Positions 16,869-25,034 of a stretch of 46,658 bases of DNA are shown in pieces. The notes beneath the pieces were generated by a model that worked only from the letters and a program-made list of their open reading frames with translations, did not search any database and was not told where the DNA came from. The stretch is from a virus. The first letter of the stretch is position 1. Every line of letters begins with the position of its first letter. Location: the IMG/VR virus record IMGVR_UViG_3300025311_000004, positions 1-46,658 of that record; one strand, 5' to 3'. Made by a program: the position numbers and the translations under genes.

Positions 16869-18395
16869 ATGCGCGATCATGAACCAATTGAAATAACCGA
16901 ATTTAATGGTCTTTGGAAACGTGGTGATAGAGAATCTACGCCTGAAGATCATTTTAGTGATTGTAATAATATTGAATTTATTGAATCAGGATTTCAATCT
17001 AGACCTGGAATTGCTGCTTTAGATATTGATGATGCTTGTGATAATTTACAAAATGTTGTTAGGATGTATACTTATTTACGTCCTGACCGTCAGTCATTAT
17101 TAGTATTAGATGCATCTGGAAATGTATACGATACTGGTAGTCCTACACCGTGTACACCTATTTTAACTATTGCTGGAATGACAGATTTTGCATTTCAAGC
17201 ATGGGCAGGTCGCGCATATATATCTCCACATGATGGAGTAATGGGATTAAATGGTGAATTTCTTTATGTTTATTTAGGTTATGGTGCTGCTGCTAGAAAA
17301 GCTGCTGGATTAGCTCCTACAGGTGCAATGACAGGAGCAAATGGTGACCCAATTAACACAAAATTACAAGCAGGTTATCATATATTTGCAGTAGTATTTG
17401 AAACTGATACAGGATTTTTAACTAAACTTGGAGGTAATGTAGCATTTTTAGCAACCGGCGCACATAAATGTACTTTAACTAATATACCAATTAGTCCTCA
17501 AACATTTGTTACCAAGCGCCATATTGTTACAACTAAGACTATTGACCCATTAACATTTACTGGTGACTTAGAAAATTATCAATTTTTCTTTGTACCAAAT
17601 GCTATATTAAATGATAATACAACTACAACTTTAGCTGATATTGATTTCTATGACGCTGATTTATTAGAAGATGCTAGTTATCTTTCAGATTTATTAGAAG
17701 AAATACCAGCAGGAGTTAATTTAAGTTTATATCATGGTCGTCTAATCTCAATGACTGAATTTGGTCAGGCTAATAGCGATCCATTATTAGATACTAGTGG
17801 TAATATTTCACTTGCGCGCGTTTCAGAACCGGGTGAACCAGAAGCGTTTAATGCAGTAAGTGGATTAATTATTGCACCAATTGATGGTAATCCATTAACG
17901 AACGCGCAAGAATATCGAGATAATTTATACTTCTTTAAGAATACACGAACCATATCTTATACTGATAATGATGATGTTCCTTCTTCTTGGGAACCAGTTT
18001 ATATAGATAATGGTATAGGTTGTCCGATTCATGGATTAGCATTAGTACTTGATTCTGGTGGTTCTAACGTAGACTATCTTATCATGGCTGATTATTCAGG
18101 AGTTATATTATTTAATGGTGGTTATATACGTCCTGAACTTAGTTGGAAGATTCAATCACTTTGGTTAGACCTTGATAGAGATTTATTTCAGGATATACAA
18201 GTTCTTAATGATTCAATAAGTCAAAGATTGTATATGACACTTCCTGATGGAACATTATTATATGCTGATTATGGCGATGGAATGAATCCGAAAGATATTA
18301 AATGGGCGCCATGGACATCTGATTTATTTATTACTACTATTGCATTGATTAATACTAATACACTTGCTATTGGAAGTTTAGAGGAACAGCCCTAA
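16869..18395 (+). CDS. Tail nozzle / DNA-stabilising protein candidate
   Basis: 508 residues. The start (EPIEITEFNGLWKRGDRES...) with the phrase FQSRPGIAAL and repeated beta segments is like proteins that plug or extend the tail below the portal in short-tailed phages (P22 gp10-like, a beta-propeller nozzle of similar length). Assignment by size, order and pattern rather than clear homology. Confidence 0.55.
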   Translation: MRDHEPIEITEFNGLWKRGDRESTPEDHFSDCNNIEFIESGFQSRPGIAALDIDDACDNLQNVVRMYTYLRPDRQSLLVLDASGNVYDTGSPTPCTPILTIAGMTDFAFQAWAGRAYISPHDGVMGLNGEFLYVYLGYGAAARKAAGLAPTGAMTGANGDPINTKLQAGYHIFAVVFETDTGFLTKLGGNVAFLATGAHKCTLTNIPISPQTFVTKRHIVTTKTIDPLTFTGDLENYQFFFVPNAILNDNTTTTLADIDFYDADLLEDASYLSDLLEEIPAGVNLSLYHGRLISMTEFGQANSDPLLDTSGNISLARVSEPGEPEAFNAVSGLIIAPIDGNPLTNAQEYRDNLYFFKNTRTISYTDNDDVPSSWEPVYIDNGIGCPIHGLALVLDSGGSNVDYLIMADYSGVILFNGGYIRPELSWKIQSLWLDLDRDLFQDIQVLNDSISQRLYMTLPDGTLLYADYGDGMNPKDIKWAPWTSDLFITTIALINTNTLAIGSLEEQP

Positions 18396-19867
18396 TGCCT
18401 GCTCCAACTAATATATCGGCAGCGACAGCAATAGTAATATCATCTCTGCCTTATGCTAATTCCCAGCAAATACATGATACTGGAGTTACATATCCGGTTT
18501 GGTATAAGTATACTCCACCAGCTAATGCTAATTTAAGTTTGCTTGGATTTGGAACTGATTTTAATGCTAATACAGATGTCTATTTAGATGATGCTGTAAC
18601 TTTATATTTAGATTTAACTGGTGTTGCAGCAGATATAAACCGCCCTTATTCATTTCCAGTTGTTGGTGGTGAAACATATTATTTCTTATTTTATGCTAAT
18701 AGTGGTGATCCAAATCCTGCTAATCTTGATGTTAGTTTAGAAGAATTAACAGCAGCATCATCAGCAGCAGGTTCATTTTTAGTTAATAATGAATTAGATA
18801 ATGATTTTGAATTTCCATTAACAGTATTATCACCAACAGTTGATAATACTACAACCAAGTTTGTCCAGCTTGGAAATATTGTTGGTGATGGAACTAGAGG
18901 TACTGATGGATTACCTCATGGTGAATATGGAATAATTTTTAATAATGGCAATTTCGTTTATGGTGATGAACAATATTTATTTCTAAAATACTATGATTTA
19001 TTCTATAATGAAATAGCTGATATTCGTGATTATGAAACTAGTACTACATTACTAATTTTAGGTATAAGTGCTGTTCTTCAACGTCTATACATAGCTCATA
19101 AAGTTGGTGGTAATCCATATAAACTTAATAGTCGTACTGATGCTGGAGTAAGTTTAACTGATTGGACATTAACAGGCGTTACGGTTATAAATAGATTAGC
19201 TGTTGATGATACCGAATCAATAATGTACTATACTCAAGGCGGCGCAAGTGCAATTAAGCGATGGGATTTATTAACTAATGTAGCATTATCAGATTTAGTT
19301 GCTACTGATGCTAATTTTGATAGTTATGATTTATTAGTTCTCGAAGATGATACAATTCTTATTTGTTTATTAGGTGCTGCTGGAACTCCAAGACAAGTTT
19401 TAGTTAGAAGATATAATACTGCTGGAACATTACTTAATGAATATGATTTTGGAACTTTATGGAGAAGTGAACTTAATGTTCCACGAATTGGATTCTCATT
19501 TAGTTCAACCACATTTTGGATTTTACTTAAGCCTGAAGCTGATTATGGTTTGAGTTATTATCGACTAATTAGGCTAAGCGATGGCGTGCAATTAGATGAA
19601 GTAATACATACTAATTACTTAATAGGTAAATATCTTGGTGCAGCTTCAGCAACCCCTACTAGTGGATTTGGAGCAGAAAAGTCAGGACCATTACTTGTAA
19701 CTCCATTAGCAGAAGATACAAGAAATCCTGGTTCTGGTTTATATATTTTAACAGGAACTAGTGTACCAGTTGCGCGTCATGATGAAATAGTTGATGAAAA
19801 TGGCGCGTCATCAAATGTTATGATACCTAATCCATTTGCTGAGTTCGCGCAATTACCAAAGATTTAG
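18395..19867 (+). CDS. Large beta-rich tail protein
   Basis: 490 residues. Residues about 1-115 form a sandwich-like domain (VWYKYTPPANANLSLLGFG, TYYFLFYANSGDPN) like carbohydrate-binding/Ig-type modules; later repeats (RLYIAHKVGGNPYK, TILICLLGAAGTP, FWILLKPEADY) suggest a propeller. Probably tail-associated and possibly receptor- or glycan-binding. Overlaps the preceding stop by 1 base. Confidence 0.55.
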   Translation: MPAPTNISAATAIVISSLPYANSQQIHDTGVTYPVWYKYTPPANANLSLLGFGTDFNANTDVYLDDAVTLYLDLTGVAADINRPYSFPVVGGETYYFLFYANSGDPNPANLDVSLEELTAASSAAGSFLVNNELDNDFEFPLTVLSPTVDNTTTKFVQLGNIVGDGTRGTDGLPHGEYGIIFNNGNFVYGDEQYLFLKYYDLFYNEIADIRDYETSTTLLILGISAVLQRLYIAHKVGGNPYKLNSRTDAGVSLTDWTLTGVTVINRLAVDDTESIMYYTQGGASAIKRWDLLTNVALSDLVATDANFDSYDLLVLEDDTILICLLGAAGTPRQVLVRRYNTAGTLLNEYDFGTLWRSELNVPRIGFSFSSTTFWILLKPEADYGLSYYRLIRLSDGVQLDEVIHTNYLIGKYLGAASATPTSGFGAEKSGPLLVTPLAEDTRNPGSGLYILTGTSVPVARHDEIVDENGASSNVMIPNPFAEFAQLPKI

Positions 19868-19869
19868 TT

Positions 19870-20151
19870 ATGGCTAACGAGCTTAATCATTATGCAGGTT
19901 ACACAATAAGAGTAGTTGGTAGTGGAAACTTGCGCGTTACATTTAAAGGTTTAGATAATATAGAAACTAGTGTTCTTACACCATTAGTTTTAGCTTCAAC
20001 TAATAGACGTGAGCCAACTAAGTTAGCTAATTTTATTGCACAACGAATGGTATTAAGATTAGAAACAACAGCAATAGATGAATGGTTTAAGATAAATAAT
20101 TTCACAGTTTGGATTAAACCAGTTTGGACTCAATATCCTGAAACAACGTAA
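19870..20151 (+). CDS. Small virion-associated protein
   Basis: 93 residues, beta-rich with an aromatic C-terminus (FTVWIKPVWTQYPETT). Its last base overlaps the next start. Context is the tail/fibre gene block; no family recognised. Confidence 0.55.
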   Translation: MANELNHYAGYTIRVVGSGNLRVTFKGLDNIETSVLTPLVLASTNRREPTKLANFIAQRMVLRLETTAIDEWFKINNFTVWIKPVWTQYPETT

Positions 20152-20573
20152 TGGCTAATCAAATTGCGCGCCTTAAATCATCGCTTGCTAATAGTAAGAT
20201 GCAGAAGGAAAATAATGCTCTGTATCAAACTGTATTAGGATTAATTAATAGTTTAGAAGCAACTGAGTTAAAAGCTAGTAGGGCAATAAGTTTATCTGGT
20301 TCTGGTGGTGGCAGTGGAAGTAATATTACATTAAGTGACTTATTTCCAGCTGCTATGTTATTGATGGGTGGAGTTAATAGAAATAACTCATCATCTTCGT
20401 CGGCTAGTAGTGATCCATTTCCACAAATAATGATGTTAATGGGTGGTGGTAATAAAAATAATGATGAATCGATTGCTTCAGTTGATTACGTAGTTATGAG
20501 CGATGGAGTTGAACCACCTACGCCATTATCAGATGGATTCGGTAATTTCATTTATATTCCATATAGTGTTTAG
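20151..20573 (+). CDS. Repeat protein with Met/Leu-Gly-Gly motifs
   Basis: 140 residues. N-terminal coiled coil (1-45), a GSGGGSGS linker, then two copies of a motif (LFPAAMLLMGGVNRNN at about 64-79 and PFPQIMMLMGGGNKNN at about 89-104) joined by a serine-rich spacer. The downstream gene carries a related ending (DLFLGGMLLGGM). Could be fibre-tip or membrane-active segments. Not a known family to me. Confidence 0.6.
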   Translation: MANQIARLKSSLANSKMQKENNALYQTVLGLINSLEATELKASRAISLSGSGGGSGSNITLSDLFPAAMLLMGGVNRNNSSSSSASSDPFPQIMMLMGGGNKNNDESIASVDYVVMSDGVEPPTPLSDGFGNFIYIPYSV

Positions 20574-20575
20574 TT

Positions 20576-20800
20576 ATGAGTGATACTGCGATTAATCAAG
20601 TAATTCAATATGGAACTGCTGCTGCTCGTGCTGCGTATACTCCAAATCCAGCAGTAAGTAGTCAAGTTTTATATCTTTGGTATGAAACTGATAACGTACC
20701 AGATACTTATGCTTGGAATGGTAGCGCGTGGGTACAAATAAATTCTGGTGCTGGTGCAGGTGATTTATTTTTAGGTGGAATGTTATTAGGTGGAATGTAA
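20576..20800 (+). CDS. Small fibre-like protein
   Basis: 74 residues. The region LYLWYETDNVPDTYAWNGSA, then WVQI, resembles the small modules found in phage fibre or baseplate proteins. It ends with the hydrophobic DLFLGGMLLGGM repeat shared with the upstream gene. The next gene begins immediately after the stop. Confidence 0.6.
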   Translation: MSDTAINQVIQYGTAAARAAYTPNPAVSSQVLYLWYETDNVPDTYAWNGSAWVQINSGAGAGDLFLGGMLLGGM

Positions 20801-21130
20801 ATGGCTAATTCATATCAAGTTCTTGGACAATCGAATCCATTAGCAGCAACATTAACTACTTTATATACTGTTCCTGCTGCTACTCAAGCAATTGTTAGTA
20901 GTATTGTAGTTGCTAATAGAAGTGCTACACCTACTACATTTCGTATTGCATTAAGACCTGCGGGTGCAGCAGCTTCTAATGAACATTATATTGCTTATGA
21001 TGTTGCAATTGGGGCTAATGAAGTTATTACATTTACATTAGGTATTGGATTAGAAACAACGGACGTTATAAGTGTTTATGCTACATTAGCAACAGTTAGC
21101 TTTAATGCTGTTGGTGTGGAGATTGCATAA
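20801..21130 (+). CDS. Small beta-sandwich virion protein
   Basis: 109 residues with regular alternating strands (LTTLYTVPAATQAIVSSIVV, TFRIALRPAG, TFTLGIGL, VISVYATLA), a pattern common in small phage head/tail fibre proteins. Its last base overlaps the next start. Confidence 0.6.
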   Translation: MANSYQVLGQSNPLAATLTTLYTVPAATQAIVSSIVVANRSATPTTFRIALRPAGAAASNEHYIAYDVAIGANEVITFTLGIGLETTDVISVYATLATVSFNAVGVEIA

Positions 21131-21801
21131 TGGTAAAAACTATTCCGGGAAAATCCGGACCTGTTTCTATTTCATTATTAACATCTGGAACTGCTGCTAC
21201 ATATACGGTACCTAATGGTATTTTTAGATTAAAAGTTAGATTAGTTGGCGGTGGTGGCGGTGGCGGTGGTGCTGATAGCGCAGTAGGAAATGTAGGTGTA
21301 GGTGGTGGTGGTTATAGTGGTGGATATGCGGAAAAAATATATGTTACAACTCCAGGCGCAACATTTACATATACAATTGGTGCAGGTGGCGCAGGCGGAT
21401 TAGCAGGAAATAATAGTGGTACAACTGGTGGTAATACTTTATTTGATGAAGCTGGTTCTGTTGTAACTGCCCCTGGCGGTCCCGGTGGTGGAAGTATGGC
21501 TGCTGGTACTACTATGAACGCTACAGGTAAACCAGCACGTGTACAAGCAACTGGTGGTGATTTAAATTTATTTACTGAAGGTGCAACAAGAGGTTGGAGA
21601 TTAAGTTCTACACAATGGATTGGTAGTTGTGGTGCATCTGGATTATTAGGTAATGGTGGTGGTGATGGTTTTAATGCTGATGGTGTAGCAGCAGAAGGTT
21701 ATGGTGCAGGAGGTGGTGGTGGACAAAGAGTAAATAGTGCAACAGATCAAGCAGGCGGCGCAGGAACTATTGGATTAATTATTGTTGAAGAATATAATTA
21801 A
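21130..21801 (+). CDS. Glycine-rich adhesin / tail-tip protein
   Basis: 223 residues. A beta start (TAATYTVPNGIFRLKVRLVG) is followed by many glycine tracts (eight consecutive Gly near 40-47, then GVGGGG, GAGGAGG, PGGPGGG, AGGGGG) and a hydrophobic end (TIGLIIVEEYN). This resembles polyglycine-rich tail-fibre adhesins such as T-even gp38-type tips. It is the best receptor-binding candidate here. Confidence 0.65.
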   Translation: MVKTIPGKSGPVSISLLTSGTAATYTVPNGIFRLKVRLVGGGGGGGGADSAVGNVGVGGGGYSGGYAEKIYVTTPGATFTYTIGAGGAGGLAGNNSGTTGGNTLFDEAGSVVTAPGGPGGGSMAAGTTMNATGKPARVQATGGDLNLFTEGATRGWRLSSTQWIGSCGASGLLGNGGGDGFNADGVAAEGYGAGGGGGQRVNSATDQAGGAGTIGLIIVEEYN

Positions 21802-21802
21802 A

Positions 21803-22126
21803 ATGACTCTAAGACAAAAGCAATCTCAATTCGTTAAACTTATCTGCTTGTTAATTGTTAAAGCAGAAGAATTGGGATATGAATTAACATTTGGTGATGC
21901 TCATAGATCAATCGAAGAAGCAACTAGGTTAGGTAAAAAGAATTCAGTTCATACAATAAGATTAGCTGTTGATTTTAATTTGTTTAAAGACGGCGTTTAT
22001 TTATCATCTACTAAATCACATGAACCATTAGGATTATATTGGGAATCGTTATCACCTATTTGTAGATGGGGTGGTAGATTTGGTGATGGTAATCATTATA
22101 GTTTTGAACATAATGGCGTAAAATGA
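21803..22126 (+). CDS. Endolysin, M15-type L-Ala-D-Glu peptidase
   Basis: 107 residues from ATG 21803 (MTLRQKQSQF...); an in-frame start at 21782 overlaps the upstream gene and is rejected. Peptidase M15 landmarks: GDAHRS (31-36), zinc ligands His50 and Asp57 in SVHTIRLAVDFN, and the late HYSFEH with His98; RWGGRFGDGNH is characteristic. Compact like T5-type endolysins, with no wall-binding domain. Cleaves peptidoglycan peptide bridges after holin action. Overlaps the next gene by 4 bases. Confidence 0.85.
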   Translation: MTLRQKQSQFVKLICLLIVKAEELGYELTFGDAHRSIEEATRLGKKNSVHTIRLAVDFNLFKDGVYLSSTKSHEPLGLYWESLSPICRWGGRFGDGNHYSFEHNGVK

Positions 22127-22500
22127 TAATTCGAGAATTTGAAGAACGTGATTTAGATGAATTGAAACGAATTCATAAAGAATTTTTTGAAAATGAATTC
22201 CCTATTGAAAATTTTACTGATCTAATCGAACGTGCATTTGTAGTAGAAAAACATGATAAGATAATTGCAATAGGTGGTATAAAAACTCTAGCAGAAGCAA
22301 TATTAGTTACCGATTTAAGTGTTAATGAATTTACTCGCGTAAAAGCTCTTAAGCAAGCTCTAAACATTTTTGGTTATATAGCGCGCCGAACAGGTCATGA
22401 TTCAATTCATGTCTTTATTCAAGATGATCAATGGCGCAATCATCTTATGAGTGAAGGATTTAAGATTTGTAAAGGAACTCCATTAATTTTGGAGATTTGA
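22123..22500 (+). CDS. GNAT-family acetyltransferase
   Basis: 125 residues. Starts MIIREFEERDLDELKRIHKEFF, the classic GNAT opening; then IIAIGGIK (beta 4), a helical CoA-binding region (TRVKALKQALNIFGYIARR) and a C-terminal HVFIQDDQWRNHLMSEGFK. Probably acetylates a protein or small molecule. Co-translated with the endolysin. Confidence 0.7.
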   Translation: MIIREFEERDLDELKRIHKEFFENEFPIENFTDLIERAFVVEKHDKIIAIGGIKTLAEAILVTDLSVNEFTRVKALKQALNIFGYIARRTGHDSIHVFIQDDQWRNHLMSEGFKICKGTPLILEI

Positions 22501-22503
22501 ATT

Positions 22504-23835
22504 ATGGCAAAAGGTGATAGACAGCGCGCCACTCAAGACCAAGCTACTTTAGATAAAAGACTTGGACTTGATACATCTAATTATCAAGATAGTCTAACAC
22601 GAAATCTATCATCTTATGATGATATAATGAATTCGTATAAAAACTATTTTGGTGGTGATAGGTCTGGTAGTAATTACTTAACTTCTGCCGGCGAAGGTTA
22701 TGGTAAATTTGCTGCCGATGGTGGTATAAATGTAGAAAATATTAGAGCGCGCGCTATTAGTCCAATTCGCGCGGTCTATGCTAACGCGCAACGTAATGTA
22801 GATAGACAAAGAACATTACAAGGTGGTTATAGTCCTAATTATACAGCTGCTATGACCAAAATGGCACGCGAGCAAGGTGCTAATGTAGCTGATGCTAATA
22901 CTAATGTTGAAGCAGCAATAGCAGAATTAATTTCAAGAAATAAACTTGCTGGCTTATCTGGTATGACTGGTGTTGGTGAATCTATGTCAAACCAAGATTT
23001 AAATGCTTTATCTGGTATGACTAGTTTATATGGAACTTCACCAGGATTAACTAGAACATTAGGAGATCAAATATTACAAGCAGAAGCAATACGACGTGGT
23101 ATTTATAACATGCCTAGTACTGGTGAGCAAGTTATGAATAATGTAGGACGTGGTATTGGTTATGCATCTCAAGGCGCGCAAGCTGCTAATGCATTTGGTA
23201 AATTTGGTGGTGCTGCTGGTGCAGGAGCAGGTGCAAGTGCAGGTTTAGTTTCTGGTACTGGTGCAGCAGGTTCATTAGTTCCGGGTGCTACAACATTAGG
23301 TGGTATTAGTGGAACTGGTGCAGGTGCAACATCTATAGGTGCAGGATTTAGTGCTGGTGTTCCAATTGCAGATATAGCAGCTACAGGTGCAGGTACTAGT
23401 ATTGGTACTGGTGTAGGTACAGCAGCAGGTACAGGAACTAGTGCAGGTATGATGGCAGGTTTAGGTACAAGTGCAGGTGCATCATTAGCAATGGGCGGAA
23501 TAATGGGAGGTGTAGCTGCTGCAATAATTATAGCTGCTGATGCCTATGCAAGAAATAGAAATGATACAAGAATAGGTAGAGAGAAATTTGCTAAACAATT
23601 AGGATTACCCAATATTGATGCTTTATATAACCAATTAGGATCTATGGGTCCAGAAGGTGAAGCATTAAGAATAGAAGGTATGCGGATGGGTAAAAAGGAT
23701 TATACTAATAACTTTAACTGGTTCCAGAAAGTTGCTAAGTTATTACAACGTCCTGACTTAATTAGTAATATAAATAATCCTGGTACTGGACCACAAATAT
23801 TTACACCGCAGGATAGAAAGACTGTTGGGTTATAA
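22504..23835 (+). CDS. Ala/Gly-rich internal virion protein candidate
   Basis: 443 residues. Helical first half (about 1-220), then a long Ala/Gly/Ser/Thr stretch (about 225-345) including hydrophobic runs near MGGIMGGVAAAIIIAADA that could insert in membranes, then a charged C-terminus. First of three proteins in the position where short-tailed phages encode ejection proteins. GGAG precedes the start. Confidence 0.6.
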   Translation: MAKGDRQRATQDQATLDKRLGLDTSNYQDSLTRNLSSYDDIMNSYKNYFGGDRSGSNYLTSAGEGYGKFAADGGINVENIRARAISPIRAVYANAQRNVDRQRTLQGGYSPNYTAAMTKMAREQGANVADANTNVEAAIAELISRNKLAGLSGMTGVGESMSNQDLNALSGMTSLYGTSPGLTRTLGDQILQAEAIRRGIYNMPSTGEQVMNNVGRGIGYASQGAQAANAFGKFGGAAGAGAGASAGLVSGTGAAGSLVPGATTLGGISGTGAGATSIGAGFSAGVPIADIAATGAGTSIGTGVGTAAGTGTSAGMMAGLGTSAGASLAMGGIMGGVAAAIIIAADAYARNRNDTRIGREKFAKQLGLPNIDALYNQLGSMGPEGEALRIEGMRMGKKDYTNNFNWFQKVAKLLQRPDLISNINNPGTGPQIFTPQDRKTVGL

Positions 23836-23837
23836 CA

Positions 23838-25034
23838 ATGCCAATTAACTTTCCTGACATACAACAATTATTAAGGCTCAAGAGAATATTTGACCCTGAA
23901 AATAATCCTGGTGGTCCATATTGGAATCCTGCGCGTGAAGGTGTAGATGAAGTAGAGAATGATATATTTCCAGTTGGTCAATCTAATAATCAACCTATGT
24001 TAGATAGAAGTATGTCTGACATGCCAACTTTTTCTACTCCAGCTAATGATGAATTTAATAGATTTATAGGTGAATTTCCACAAAGAGAACAACCTGGTAA
24101 ATTACGTAGAGTTGGCGCGTTTGTAGCTGCATTAGGTAGTAATAATCCAATGCAGACAGTTGATGATTATTTGAACTTTAATTATAATCAAAAACTTTCT
24201 GATTGGAGACAGCGCGCACCATTCTTACAAAATGCAGCTAATTTAGAACGTCAATCTAATACTGCTTTATCTAGTCAAGCGATGGCTGATAGAAGATTAG
24301 ATGAAACAGAAAGAAGAAATCTAGTTTTACAACAGCAAAAAGATAGAGATTTAACAAGATTAGAAGAAAAAGATAAAGCTACGTTAGATTTAAATAATAG
24401 AAAGTTAGCTCTTGCGCGATTTAAAGCTGAAAATAAAGACTATATTTTAAAGACCCGTTTAGATGGAATGATTGTTGGTATTAATCCACAAGATCCATCT
24501 AAAACTGTTGAAACTAAAGTTATGTCCAATGAACTTAGTGATATGGAAAAAATCACTTATGGACTTGATGCTGATTTACAAAAGATTCAAGCATCTGGTA
24601 ATGTTCAATCTGGGTTAATAGAACAACGTGGTGAAGTTGAACGTGATCTAATTGGTGCTCGTGGAGAAGAAACTAGAAAAAATATAGCTACTCCTAGACC
24701 ACCTAGAGCATCTACAACAGCAGGTGAAACAGAACAAGCAAGAAAAGTTCGTTTGTTTAATAAAGCTCAAGAAGCAGCTAATACACATCCCGAATGGAAG
24801 AAGTATATAAAACTTCAAACTAGTAATAATTTTTCTATTACGCCACCTGGTAATTTTATGGGAGTTGGACCAGCAACAGGACCAACTAAATCAGATTATG
24901 ATAAAATTAATAACTTTATTTATGGAACTACATCTAGAACTGGTGGAACAACTAATGTTAATACCGATAAAAAATACATACCTGATGCAAATGGAGTAAT
25001 GGTTCTAAATCCTAATTATAAAGGAGGTAAATAA
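23838..25034 (+). CDS. Internal virion / ejection protein candidate
   Basis: 398 residues. Pro/Asn-rich N-terminus, then a long helical charged middle (about 120-280) resembling coiled coil, and a Gly/Thr-rich end. Sits between two other presumed ejection proteins; its last base overlaps the next start. Confidence 0.6.
   Translation: MPINFPDIQQLLRLKRIFDPENNPGGPYWNPAREGVDEVENDIFPVGQSNNQPMLDRSMSDMPTFSTPANDEFNRFIGEFPQREQPGKLRRVGAFVAALGSNNPMQTVDDYLNFNYNQKLSDWRQRAPFLQNAANLERQSNTALSSQAMADRRLDETERRNLVLQQQKDRDLTRLEEKDKATLDLNNRKLALARFKAENKDYILKTRLDGMIVGINPQDPSKTVETKVMSNELSDMEKITYGLDADLQKIQASGNVQSGLIEQRGEVERDLIGARGEETRKNIATPRPPRASTTAGETEQARKVRLFNKAQEAANTHPEWKKYIKLQTSNNFSITPPGNFMGVGPATGPTKSDYDKINNFIYGTTSRTGGTTNVNTDKKYIPDANGVMVLNPNYKGGK

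Noticed and set aside
20151-21801. Tandem DNA repeats in the glycine-rich region
   Set aside because: Repetition reflects glycine codons (GGT/GGC) and not exact DNA repeat units.
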